From the NCBI GenBank assembly GCA_051986465.1, contig JBPYFB010000178.1:1-6747 (forward strand): 6,747 bases of DNA. Reading direction: 5' to 3'. Every line of letters starts with the position of its first letter. Position 1 is the first letter of the stretch. Positions 1 to 6,747 of this stretch are shown in pieces. Below the pieces are notes generated by a model, which was given only the letters and a program-made list of their open reading frames with translations, was not told the origin of the DNA and did no database searches. Origin of the DNA: DATEJJ01 sp051986465 (lineage in GTDB: Bacteria; Actinomycetota; Actinomycetes; Mycobacteriales; Micromonosporaceae). Position numbers and translations under genes: made by a program.

Positions 1-2920
<2,920 letters not shown>

Positions 2921-2931
2921 GACTGTCCTCC

Positions 2932-3000
2932 GTAGAAGCCTCGGTCCCTATCGTGCCCCGAGGATCTGACATTTCCGCGAATCGGGCAGGATGCTTCTAC
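2932..3000. promoter_or_regulatory. Divergent intergenic region with inverted repeats (possible operator)
   Basis: This is the AT-richer gap between lhr and the gene at 3055. A perfect 8-bp inverted repeat, GTAGAAGC (2932-2939) and GCTTCTAC (2993-3000), brackets the region. Nested inside is a 6-bp inverted repeat, CCTCGG (2939-2944) and CCGAGG (2958-2963), with a 13-nt loop. Neither ends in a T-run, and the position between two divergent starts argues for control sites rather than terminators. No strong -35/-10 pair is visible for either gene: TAAGGT at 3007-3012 is a weak -10 candidate for the plus-strand gene. Regulatory function is inference. Confidence 0.3.
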
Positions 3001-3054
3001 ATCGAGTAAGGTCATAAGCACGCGTGGTAACTCTGCGTGGATGGAGGTGCGGAT

Positions 3055-3483
3055 ATGACCGAATTGACCGGCCCGGAACGGGCGGGCGACCGGCCGTATC
3101 CCCGCCTGCGCCGCGCCGCTGCCGCCCCACCCGCGAGGTCGCGCCGGCTGCGCCCGGGCGACCGGCACGAGTCGGATGTCCTGCTGCGCCAGCTCGACGG
3201 CCACCTGGCCAGCCTGCACCTCATGCGCGAGCGCGTCGATGTCGGCCTCGCCGAGCAGGTCGGCGCGGCGCTGCGCCGGCTGGTCAAGGAGACCGCCTCG
3301 GCCAGCGCCGTCGACCGGGCCCGGGTACGCGCCGCCGTGCACTTCTTCATGCTGCGCCGCGGTACCCGCCGGCTGCACGGCTTCACCGACCACGTCAAGG
3401 TCGTCAACGAGTTGCTACGCGCGCTGGGCCGCGACGACCTCGCGATCGTGGGCGGCGCGGCACAGGGACCGCAAAACCCTTGA
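3055..3483 (+). CDS. Small hypothetical protein, 142 aa
   Basis: I do not recognise this protein. The start is ATG 3055, because a perfect GGAGG (3043-3047) sits 7 nt upstream; GTG 3037 in the same frame would put that site inside the gene. The first 45 residues are Arg/Pro/Ala-rich and probably disordered. Residues from about 45 are helical and charged, with LLRQLDGHLASLHLMRERVDVG, then RARVRAAVHFFMLRRGTRRLHGF and a C-terminal VVNELLRALGRDDLAI. The C-terminal part faintly recalls YkvA/DUF1232-like small proteins, but I cannot assign it. There is no signal peptide or membrane segment, so it is probably cytoplasmic. Third positions are almost all G/C in this frame, which supports it over the open frame on the opposite strand. 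It is divergent from lhr, and its stop codon lies within the -35 hexamer of the tipA-like gene. Confidence 0.7.
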   Translation: MTELTGPERAGDRPYPRLRRAAAAPPARSRRLRPGDRHESDVLLRQLDGHLASLHLMRERVDVGLAEQVGAALRRLVKETASASAVDRARVRAAVHFFMLRRGTRRLHGFTDHVKVVNELLRALGRDDLAIVGGAAQGPQNP

Positions 3484-3510
3484 CCCTTCCGTAACGTGAG
3501 GCCACAGGCT
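3480..3510 (+). promoter_or_regulatory. MerR-type promoter and operator of the tipA-like gene
   Basis: A -35 TTGACC (3480-3485) is separated by 19 bp from a -10-like CAGGCT (3505-3510). The 19-bp spacer, longer than the usual 17, is the signature of promoters that MerR-family activators untwist. Centred in the spacer is an imperfect dyad, CCTTCCGT-A-ACGTGAGG (3485-3501), with 6 of 8 arm positions paired. The right arm ACGTGAGG is the better half-site. This fits autoregulation by the downstream MerR protein. The -10 matches the TANNNT consensus poorly, as expected for an activator-dependent promoter. Confidence 0.65.
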
Positions 3511-3529
3511 CGTACCGGAAGGGGGAGCC

Positions 3530-4291
3530 ATGCGGTACTCCGTGGGTCAGGTCGCCCGCTACGCGGGGGTGAGCGTACGAACGCTGCACCACTACGACGA
3601 GATCAAGTTGCTGTCGCCCAGCGGCCGCGACCGTGCCGGGTACCGCCGGTACGACGACAGCGACCTGCAGCGGCTGCAGCAGATCCTGTTCTACCGGGAA
3701 CTCGGCTTCCCCCTCGATGAAATCGCGACCATCCTCGACGATCCGCACGCCGACGCGCTGACCCACCTGCGCCGGCAGCGCGCGCTGCTCGGCGCGCGCA
3801 TCACGCGGCTCACGGAGATGGTCGCGGCGGTGGACCGAGCGATGGAGGCACAGCAGATGGGGATCTCCCTGACGCCGGAGGAGCGGTTCGAAGTCTTCGG
3901 CGAGAACGACCCTGACCAGTACAACGACGAGGTGCGCGAGCGCTGGGGCGAGACCGAGGCGTACCGGCAGTCGGCCAGCCGGACCAGCCGGTACACGAAG
4001 GAGGACTGGCTCATGATCAAGGCGGCCGCCGAGGCCGTCGACGAGGGCTTCATCGCGGCCCTGCGCGAGGGGGCACCGGCGACCGGCCCCCTCGCGATGG
4101 ACCTCGCCGAGCAGCACCGGCAGAACGTCACGCGGTGGTTCTACGACTGCGGGTACGACATGCACCGCTGCCTGGCCGACATGTACGTCGCCGACGAGCG
4201 CTTCACCGAGCAGTACGAGCAGAAGGCGCCCGGCCTGGCCCAGTACGTCCACGACGCGATCCACGCGAACGCCGACCGCGGGGGGAGCTAG
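3530..4291 (+). CDS. tipA: TipA-like MerR-family transcriptional regulator with TipAS drug-binding domain (TipAL form)
   Basis: This is a drug-responsive transcription activator of the TipA family, in which thiopeptide antibiotics bound by the C-terminal domain activate the N-terminal MerR DNA-binding domain. Residues 1-70 are the MerR winged helix-turn-helix (YSVGQVARYAGVSVRTLHHYDE and the GYRRYDD wing). About 75-109 form the dimerisation coiled coil. Residues 110-253 are the TipAS domain, with LTPEERFEVFG and DPDQYNDEVRERWGETEAYRQS. The length of 253 aa equals, from memory, that of Streptomyces lividans TipAL. Cys207 and Cys214 are both kept in YDCGYDMHRC; Cys214 aligns with the cysteine reported to bond covalently to thiostrepton. 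The ATG has a GGAAGGGGGAG ribosome site just upstream. It is expressed from the 19-bp-spacer promoter before it and is convergent with the GlcG-like gene. Whether the ligand is a thiopeptide or another peptide drug, such as an albicidin-like compound, cannot be told. Confidence 0.93.
   Translation: MRYSVGQVARYAGVSVRTLHHYDEIKLLSPSGRDRAGYRRYDDSDLQRLQQILFYRELGFPLDEIATILDDPHADALTHLRRQRALLGARITRLTEMVAAVDRAMEAQQMGISLTPEERFEVFGENDPDQYNDEVRERWGETEAYRQSASRTSRYTKEDWLMIKAAAEAVDEGFIAALREGAPATGPLAMDLAEQHRQNVTRWFYDCGYDMHRCLADMYVADERFTEQYEQKAPGLAQYVHDAIHANADRGGS
3857..4291 (+). CDS. TipAS-like short form from an internal in-frame start (144 aa)
   Basis: Within the tipA-like gene, ATG 3857-3859 (Met110 of the long form) follows GGAGG (3844-3848) by 8 nt, a near-ideal ribosome binding site inside coding sequence. 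Initiation here would give a 144-residue protein containing only the drug-binding domain. In S. lividans, TipAS is made by just such an internal start at Met110 and is also 144 residues; that comparison is from memory. TipAS accumulates in excess and sequesters antibiotic without binding DNA. Sequence and spacing are directly visible; expression of the short form here is inference. Confidence 0.7.
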   Translation: MGISLTPEERFEVFGENDPDQYNDEVRERWGETEAYRQSASRTSRYTKEDWLMIKAAAEAVDEGFIAALREGAPATGPLAMDLAEQHRQNVTRWFYDCGYDMHRCLADMYVADERFTEQYEQKAPGLAQYVHDAIHANADRGGS

Positions 4292-4317
4292 GAAGTGGGG
4301 AACTAGGAAGCGGGGAG
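4288..4317. repeat. 15-bp tandem duplication spanning two convergent stop codons
   Basis: CTAGGAAGTGGGGAA (4288-4302) is followed directly by CTAGGAAGCGGGGAG (4303-4317), 13 of 15 identical. The CTAG in unit 1 supplies the tipA-like stop (TAG 4289-4291). The CTA in unit 2 supplies, on the other strand, the stop of the GlcG-like gene (4305-4303). Because 15 is a multiple of three, each gene meets a second in-frame TAG one unit further on. No hairpin terminator is visible in the 11-bp gap. Confidence 0.75.
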
Positions 4318-4716
4318 AACAGCAAGCCCGGCTGCGGCGCATTCGTCGTCTTGCCCGGTCCTCATTCCGCCGCTTACCGCCAGCGCGCCGAGGACGGTGT
4401 CGCCCCGCATGATGAGCGCCGCGCCGGCGCCCGCCAGGATGGGCATCCGCGCCACCCGATCCAACTGGGCGAAGAAGCCCGGCGAGGCCTCCTGCATCTG
4501 GCGCAGTGCGGCGCCGTCCCGGCGGAAGAGGGCCACGCTGGCCGCTTTGGTCTCGGCGATCTGGGCGGAGAGCGGCGGTGCGCCGTTCATACGGCCGAGG
4601 GCCTGGAGGTGTCCGCCTTCGTCGACGACCGCGACCGTGATCAGTGCGGCTAATTTGGCGGCTCGTTCGTGTGCGCCGGTGATGACTGTCTGAGCCTCTT
4701 GGAGCGTGAGCGGCAT
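4303..4716 (-). CDS. GlcG/HbpS-family (DUF336) haem-degrading/haem-binding-like protein, 137 aa
   Basis: A small single-domain protein of the GlcG/HbpS family. Members are linked to glycolate utilisation operons (GlcG), cobalamin or diol metabolism, and haem sensing (HbpS). The family pattern is clear: MPLTLQEAQTVI at the N terminus, ITVAVVDEGGHLQALGRMNGA (about 26-46), SAQIAETKAASVALF (50-64), and GDTVLGALAVSGG followed by DDECAAAGLAVL (105-134). The length is typical of the bare domain. There is no signal peptide, unlike secreted HbpS, so it is likely cytoplasmic. The start at ATG 4716 is supported by AAGGAG (4723-4728, minus strand) 6 nt upstream. It is divergent from a TetR gene, which probably controls it, and convergent with the tipA-like gene. 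The family's biochemical role is poorly defined, so I do not propose a reaction. Confidence 0.85.
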   Translation of the reverse strand: MPLTLQEAQTVITGAHERAAKLAALITVAVVDEGGHLQALGRMNGAPPLSAQIAETKAASVALFRRDGAALRQMQEASPGFFAQLDRVARMPILAGAGAALIMRGDTVLGALAVSGGMRTGQDDECAAAGLAVLPAS

Positions 4717-4737
4717 CGCGATCTCCTTGGGTCATCT

Positions 4738-4764
4738 GGACAGCCGCTATGTGGACAACTGTCC
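4738..4764. repeat. Three GGACA motifs in the leader of the GlcG-like gene
   Basis: GGACA occurs at 4738-4742 and 4753-4757, and its complement TGTCC at 4760-4764. The last two form a small dyad, GGACA-AC-TGTCC. They lie between the putative GlcG-like promoter and its ribosome site, where they could be an accessory operator or a leader hairpin. Arms of only 5 bp make chance occurrence quite possible. Confidence 0.25.
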
Positions 4765-4775
4765 TTGCATGAACG

Positions 4776-4805
4776 AACGTAGCGTTAGAGACCGCCGCCG
4801 CGCAA
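4776..4805 (-). promoter_or_regulatory. Putative promoter of the GlcG-like gene overlapping a dyad (TetR operator candidate)
   Basis: On the minus strand, TTGCGC (4805-4800) and TACGTT (4781-4776) form a -35/-10 pair with an 18-bp spacer, giving a leader of roughly 50 nt. The -10 coincides with the dyad AACG-TAG-CGTT (4776-4786). Such a site would let the divergent TetR protein block the promoter. The placement is seen directly; regulation is inferred. Confidence 0.45.
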
Positions 4806-4816
4806 GTACGCGAAGC

Positions 4817-4822
4817 TAGAAT
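4817..4822 (+). promoter_or_regulatory. -10 hexamer of the TetR gene, placed for a leaderless transcript
   Basis: TAGAAT matches the actinobacterial TANNNT -10 consensus and ends 9 nt before the ATG at 4832. The intervening bases contain no Shine-Dalgarno-like sequence. Transcription would begin at or within about 3 nt of the start codon. No clear -35 hexamer is visible. Confidence 0.55.
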
Positions 4823-4831
4823 CATCGGGCG

Positions 4832-5476
4832 ATGGACGACACCACCTCGCCAGGTCGCTCTGCTGGCCCTCGGCGTCCCAACGCGCGCGGGCAGGGCGAG
4901 CGGCTGCGGGAGGAGATCATTTCCGCGGCGGCGCAGATGCTCGGCGAGCTGGCCGACGACGAGGCCTTGTCGCTGCGCGCGGTCGCACGCGCGGTGTCGA
5001 TATCCCCTACCTCTGTTTACCTGTACTTTCCCGATCGCGACGCGCTCGTCGCGGCGACCATGCAACGCTGCCATGCGGAGATGGTCCAGGCCGCGGATGA
5101 GGCCGAGGCCGCACATCAGGACCCCGCTCTCGCCTTGCGCGCCCGGATCCTGGCGCAGGCGGCCTGGGTACAGGAGCATCCCGGCCTATACAAGGTGATG
5201 CATGAGAGCAAGGTCGGCATGCCCTTCAAGGAGGTCCTGTTCACGCGCACCACGGCCGCGGTACAGCGCTGCATGGACGCCGGGGTTGCCACGCCCGGGG
5301 ACGCCGCCACCGTCGCACTCGATCTCCGGACCGCCGTCATCGGCATGCTGTCCCTGCGGATCAATGAGCCCGACCTGCCCTGGCCGCCCTTCCCCGAACA
5401 AGCCGATCGGTTCCTCTGCAAGCTCGTCGGACTCGCGCCGCCGGCCGGGGAGACGACAGCCGCGCAAGCAAAGTAG
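4832..5476 (+). CDS. TetR/AcrR-family transcriptional regulator, 214 aa
   Basis: A TetR-family DNA-binding protein, usually a ligand-released repressor acting as a dimer. After a 20-residue basic, disordered tail (GPRRPNARGQGERLREEI), residues about 24-70 form the three-helix DNA-binding domain, with the helix-turn-helix at 47-66 (SLRAVARAVSISPTSVYLYF) followed by PDRDALVAA. The C-terminal ligand domain includes WVQEHPGLYKVM (112-123), which resembles the WHG-type TetR C-terminal family, then helices to about 200. The length is normal. The start at ATG 4832 lacks a ribosome site and is preceded at leaderless spacing by TAGAAT. It is divergent from the GlcG-like gene; by family habit its likely targets are that gene and itself, through the dyad at 4776-4786. 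The ligand is unknown. Confidence 0.92.
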   Translation: MDDTTSPGRSAGPRRPNARGQGERLREEIISAAAQMLGELADDEALSLRAVARAVSISPTSVYLYFPDRDALVAATMQRCHAEMVQAADEAEAAHQDPALALRARILAQAAWVQEHPGLYKVMHESKVGMPFKEVLFTRTTAAVQRCMDAGVATPGDAATVALDLRTAVIGMLSLRINEPDLPWPPFPEQADRFLCKLVGLAPPAGETTAAQAK

Positions 5477-5483
5477 ACCCCGG

Positions 5484-5506
5484 GGGTGGAGGTCGGGATT
5501 CCACCC
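5484..5506 (+). terminator. Possible hairpin terminator after the TetR gene
   Basis: GGGTGGA (5484-5490) and TCCACCC (5500-5506) pair perfectly over 7 bp around a 9-nt loop, 7 nt after the TetR stop codon. There is no T-run, which is common for actinomycete hairpins but weakens the call. Confidence 0.4.
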
Positions 5507-5508
5507 GG

Positions 5509-5528
5509 CCTCAACCCGTGGGTTGCGG
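5509..5528. promoter_or_regulatory. Palindrome upstream of the membrane protein gene (operator candidate)
   Basis: CAACCC-GT-GGGTTG (5512-5525) is a dyad with perfect 6-bp arms, extendable to 8 of 9 pairs over 5509-5528. A two-nucleotide centre makes a DNA-binding site more likely than a hairpin. It ends 20 bp before the -10 candidate TACCGT and overlaps where a -35 would lie, a typical repressor or activator position. Confidence 0.4.
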
Positions 5529-5548
5529 CTTCGGGCCGGCCGGATCCA

Positions 5549-5554
5549 TACCGT
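5549..5554 (+). promoter_or_regulatory. -10 hexamer of the membrane protein gene, leaderless spacing
   Basis: TACCGT fits TANNNT and is followed by 7 nt and then ATG 5562, placing the transcription start at or next to the A of the start codon. No Shine-Dalgarno sequence precedes the ATG. A conventional -35 is not evident. Confidence 0.55.
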
Positions 5555-5561
5555 CTAACGC

Positions 5562-6047
5562 ATGAACCTGATCGAGATCCTGCTCATCGTCGCGGTCTTC
5601 GGCTATGTCATGGTCCGCCGGTTGGCCGGCGAGCCGCTGCAGGCGCGGCGGCTGGCCCTGCTCCCCGCCGGCCTCACCATCTGGGGCATCTACCAGCTCG
5701 GCAAGTACCACGTGACCCTCTTCGACGTGGCGTTGCTGGTGGTCGAGGTCGTGGTCGCGCTCGGCCTGGGACTGCTGCGGGGCATGACCATCAAGGTGTA
5801 CGAGCAGGCCGGCCACCTCTGGTACCGGTACCGCCCGGCGACGATCGCGATGTGGTTCGCCTCGGCGGCGATCCGGCTCGGTATCGGCCTCGGCGCGCAC
5901 CTGCTGGGCGCGAGCCTCGCCCCCACCGCGAGCCTGGTGTTGACGATCGGCGTCACATTCCTGGGCGAGGCTGCCGTGGTCGGCACCCGGGCCCTGCGCA
6001 GCGGGGTGCCGTTCGCCCCCGACCGCCGGGTCCGCGCGTACCGCTGA
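5562..6047 (+). CDS. Small polytopic membrane protein, DUF1453/CcdC-like, 161 aa
   Basis: An integral membrane protein of unknown function. Hydrophobic segments lie at about residues 3-18, 31-46, 54-72, 92-112 and 122-142, suggesting five membrane helices. Short basic loops (VRRLAGEPLQARR near 18-30, and RPATIAMW near 91-98) would favour cytoplasmic positions. The pattern of a basic EPLQARR loop, a central LGLLRGMTIKVYE and WYRYRP segment and a final GEAAVVGTRALRSGVPFAP resembles actinobacterial DUF1453 (CcdC-like) proteins, as I recall them. I did not align it, so the family name is tentative. The start at ATG 5562 lacks a ribosome site and has TACCGT at leaderless distance. The gene precedes a sensor kinase on the same strand by 139 bp, so a role beside that kinase is possible but unproven. 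Confidence 0.8.
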   Translation: MNLIEILLIVAVFGYVMVRRLAGEPLQARRLALLPAGLTIWGIYQLGKYHVTLFDVALLVVEVVVALGLGLLRGMTIKVYEQAGHLWYRYRPATIAMWFASAAIRLGIGLGAHLLGASLAPTASLVLTIGVTFLGEAAVVGTRALRSGVPFAPDRRVRAYR

Positions 6048-6057
6048 CGTCGTCGCG

Positions 6058-6136
6058 TCGCGGTCGAGATCGCTTTCGCGGTCGAGACCGCGGCGCAGTC
6101 ATAGTCGCTGTCGCTGTTGCTGTCGAGATCGTTTCG
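6058..6136. repeat. Cluster of short direct and inverted repeats before the kinase gene
   Basis: TCGCGGTCGAGA occurs at 6058-6069 and again at 6076-6087 (12 bp, 18-bp period). The second copy is part of a near-perfect palindrome CGCGGTC-GA-GACCGCG (6077-6092), and the first forms a similar dyad with one mismatch. A third degenerate copy, GTCGAGATCGTTTCG, lies at 6122-6136. Between them is a hexamer run, TCGCTG TCGCTG TTGCTG (6105-6122). It could be a terminator, an operator array or a replication-slippage product. Confidence 0.6.
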
Positions 6137-6186
6137 GAGGCGAGCCGGAGGTGAGCGACGCCGCGGGAATTGCGAGACTGGTAGCC

Positions 6187-6747
6187 GTGGACTTCCGCCC
6201 GACGTGGTGGCTGCGCATCCGCAGCATCCTCGCGCTGGCCGCGATCTGCTGGGGAGTGACGAGTGCCCAGCCCGGACAACCCGCGTGGTCCGGACGCGGC
6301 CTCGCCACCGCGCTGTTGCTCGCCGCCGCGGCCGTGGGCTGGCTGCTGTGGATGTGGCTGCGCACGCACGGCCGGTACGCGGTCCCGGCGATCCTGTACC
6401 TGCTCGCGTCCGGCATGGCGCTGTCCATCGTGCACCCGCAGGGCGCCTCGGTCGTGTTCCCGGCCGTCGCGCTGCTGTGGGCCGGGCACCTGCTGCCCGT
6501 CCGATGGTCGGTCACGCTGGCCGCGGCGGCCGCCGCGCTCTTTCCGCTGGCCGGCATCATGTCGGGCTTCGGCTGGTGGCTGCTGTTCGGACCCGGTGGC
6601 TTCCTCATCGCGCTGATGGCCGGGCTGCTCCGCCGGCAGCGGGAGGCACTGGCGGAGGAGACCCGGCTGTCCGAGGAGGAGAAGGCGAACGCGGCCGCGC
6701 TCGCCGAGCGGGCCCGCATCGCCCGGGAGATCCACGACGTGCTCGCC
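6187..6747 (+). CDS. Sensor histidine kinase, NarL/HisKA_3 type, N-terminal 187 residues (3' end outside window)
   Basis: The membrane and dimerisation part of a two-component sensor kinase. Hydrophobic segments at about 11-27, 38-58, 66-82, 88-102, 106-125 and 129-148 give a membrane domain of about six helices without a large extracellular sensor loop. A charged coiled-coil linker (RRQREALAEETRLSEEEKANAAALAERARI, about 149-178) leads to REIHDVLA, whose His183 is the expected phospho-acceptor of HisKA_3 kinases. The ATPase domain lies beyond the right edge, and a LuxR-type response regulator would be expected after it. The start is uncertain. GTG 6187 is preferred because codons 6154-6186 include ATT, AGA and GTA, unlike the rest of the gene, and GAGACT (6174-6179) lies 7 nt upstream as a possible leaderless -10. 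GTG 6151, twelve codons earlier, has GGAGG (6136-6140) before it. Confidence 0.88.
   Translation, partial: MDFRPTWWLRIRSILALAAICWGVTSAQPGQPAWSGRGLATALLLAAAAVGWLLWMWLRTHGRYAVPAILYLLASGMALSIVHPQGASVVFPAVALLWAGHLLPVRWSVTLAAAAAALFPLAGIMSGFGWWLLFGPGGFLIALMAGLLRRQREALAEETRLSEEEKANAAALAERARIAREIHDVLA

Noticed and set aside
2939..2963. A rho-independent terminator at the CCTCGG/CCGAGG inverted repeat
   Set aside because: It lies between two divergent starts, has only 6-bp arms with a 13-nt loop and no T-run; nothing upstream needs termination there.
3404..5179. A 591-codon open frame on the minus strand
   Set aside because: It runs antisense through the tipA-like and TetR genes and out of frame through the GlcG-like gene, all of which have clear family signatures and starts. 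No domain is recognisable in it.
5953..6735. A 260-codon minus-strand frame
   Set aside because: It is antisense to the histidine kinase, whose membrane helices and REIHDVLA motif are unmistakable; the minus-strand product is Gln/Arg/Gly-rich noise.
4303..6747. An HbpS-SenS-SenR-like haem-sensing system built from the GlcG-like protein and the kinase
   Set aside because: The GlcG-like protein has no signal peptide, faces the other way and is separated from the kinase by two genes, so sequence support for this link is too weak.

Overview
The window is very GC-rich DNA with strong G/C bias at third codon positions. It has GTG as well as ATG starts, two apparently leaderless genes and a TipA-type thiopeptide regulator. 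Together these point to an actinomycete; a Micromonosporaceae- or Streptomyces-like chromosome is my inference, and the genus cannot be read from the sequence. It looks like ordinary chromosomal DNA: I see no insertion sequence, integrase, tRNA, rRNA or CRISPR array.

Layout. (1) Bases 1-2920, minus strand: the N-terminal 973 residues of a large Lhr-type superfamily-2 DNA helicase, running off the left edge. Long open frames on the opposite strand here are shadows. (2) Bases 2921-3054: a divergent intergenic region with inverted repeats, then a small plus-strand gene of unknown function (3055-3483). (3) Bases 3480-4291: a tipA-like MerR regulator behind a textbook MerR promoter (19-bp spacer with a dyad), with an internal ribosome binding site and Met110 that reproduce the classical TipAL/TipAS two-product arrangement. 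(4) Bases 4303-4716, minus strand: a GlcG/HbpS-family protein, convergent with tipA, their stops 11 bp apart inside a 15-bp tandem duplication. (5) Bases 4717-4831: a shared control region for the GlcG-like gene and a divergent TetR regulator (4832-5476), which appears leaderless. (6) Bases 5562-6047: a small polytopic membrane protein (DUF1453/CcdC-like), also apparently leaderless. (7) Bases 6048-6186: a repeat-rich intergenic stretch. (8) Bases 6187-6747: the N-terminal half of a NarL-type (HisKA_3) sensor histidine kinase, cut by the right edge just after its phospho-acceptor His motif.

How the genes may work together. Lhr is probably a DNA-repair helicase independent of the rest. The TipA-like protein is probably an autoregulated drug-sensing module. 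The TetR protein probably controls the divergent GlcG-like gene and itself. The membrane protein and kinase are probably functionally linked, since small membrane proteins often sit beside such kinases in actinomycetes; a response regulator would be expected just beyond the right edge. I found no convincing wholly new system. The points most worth checking are the conserved TipAL/TipAS double start, the two leaderless promoters, the tandem stop-codon duplication and the repeats before the kinase.
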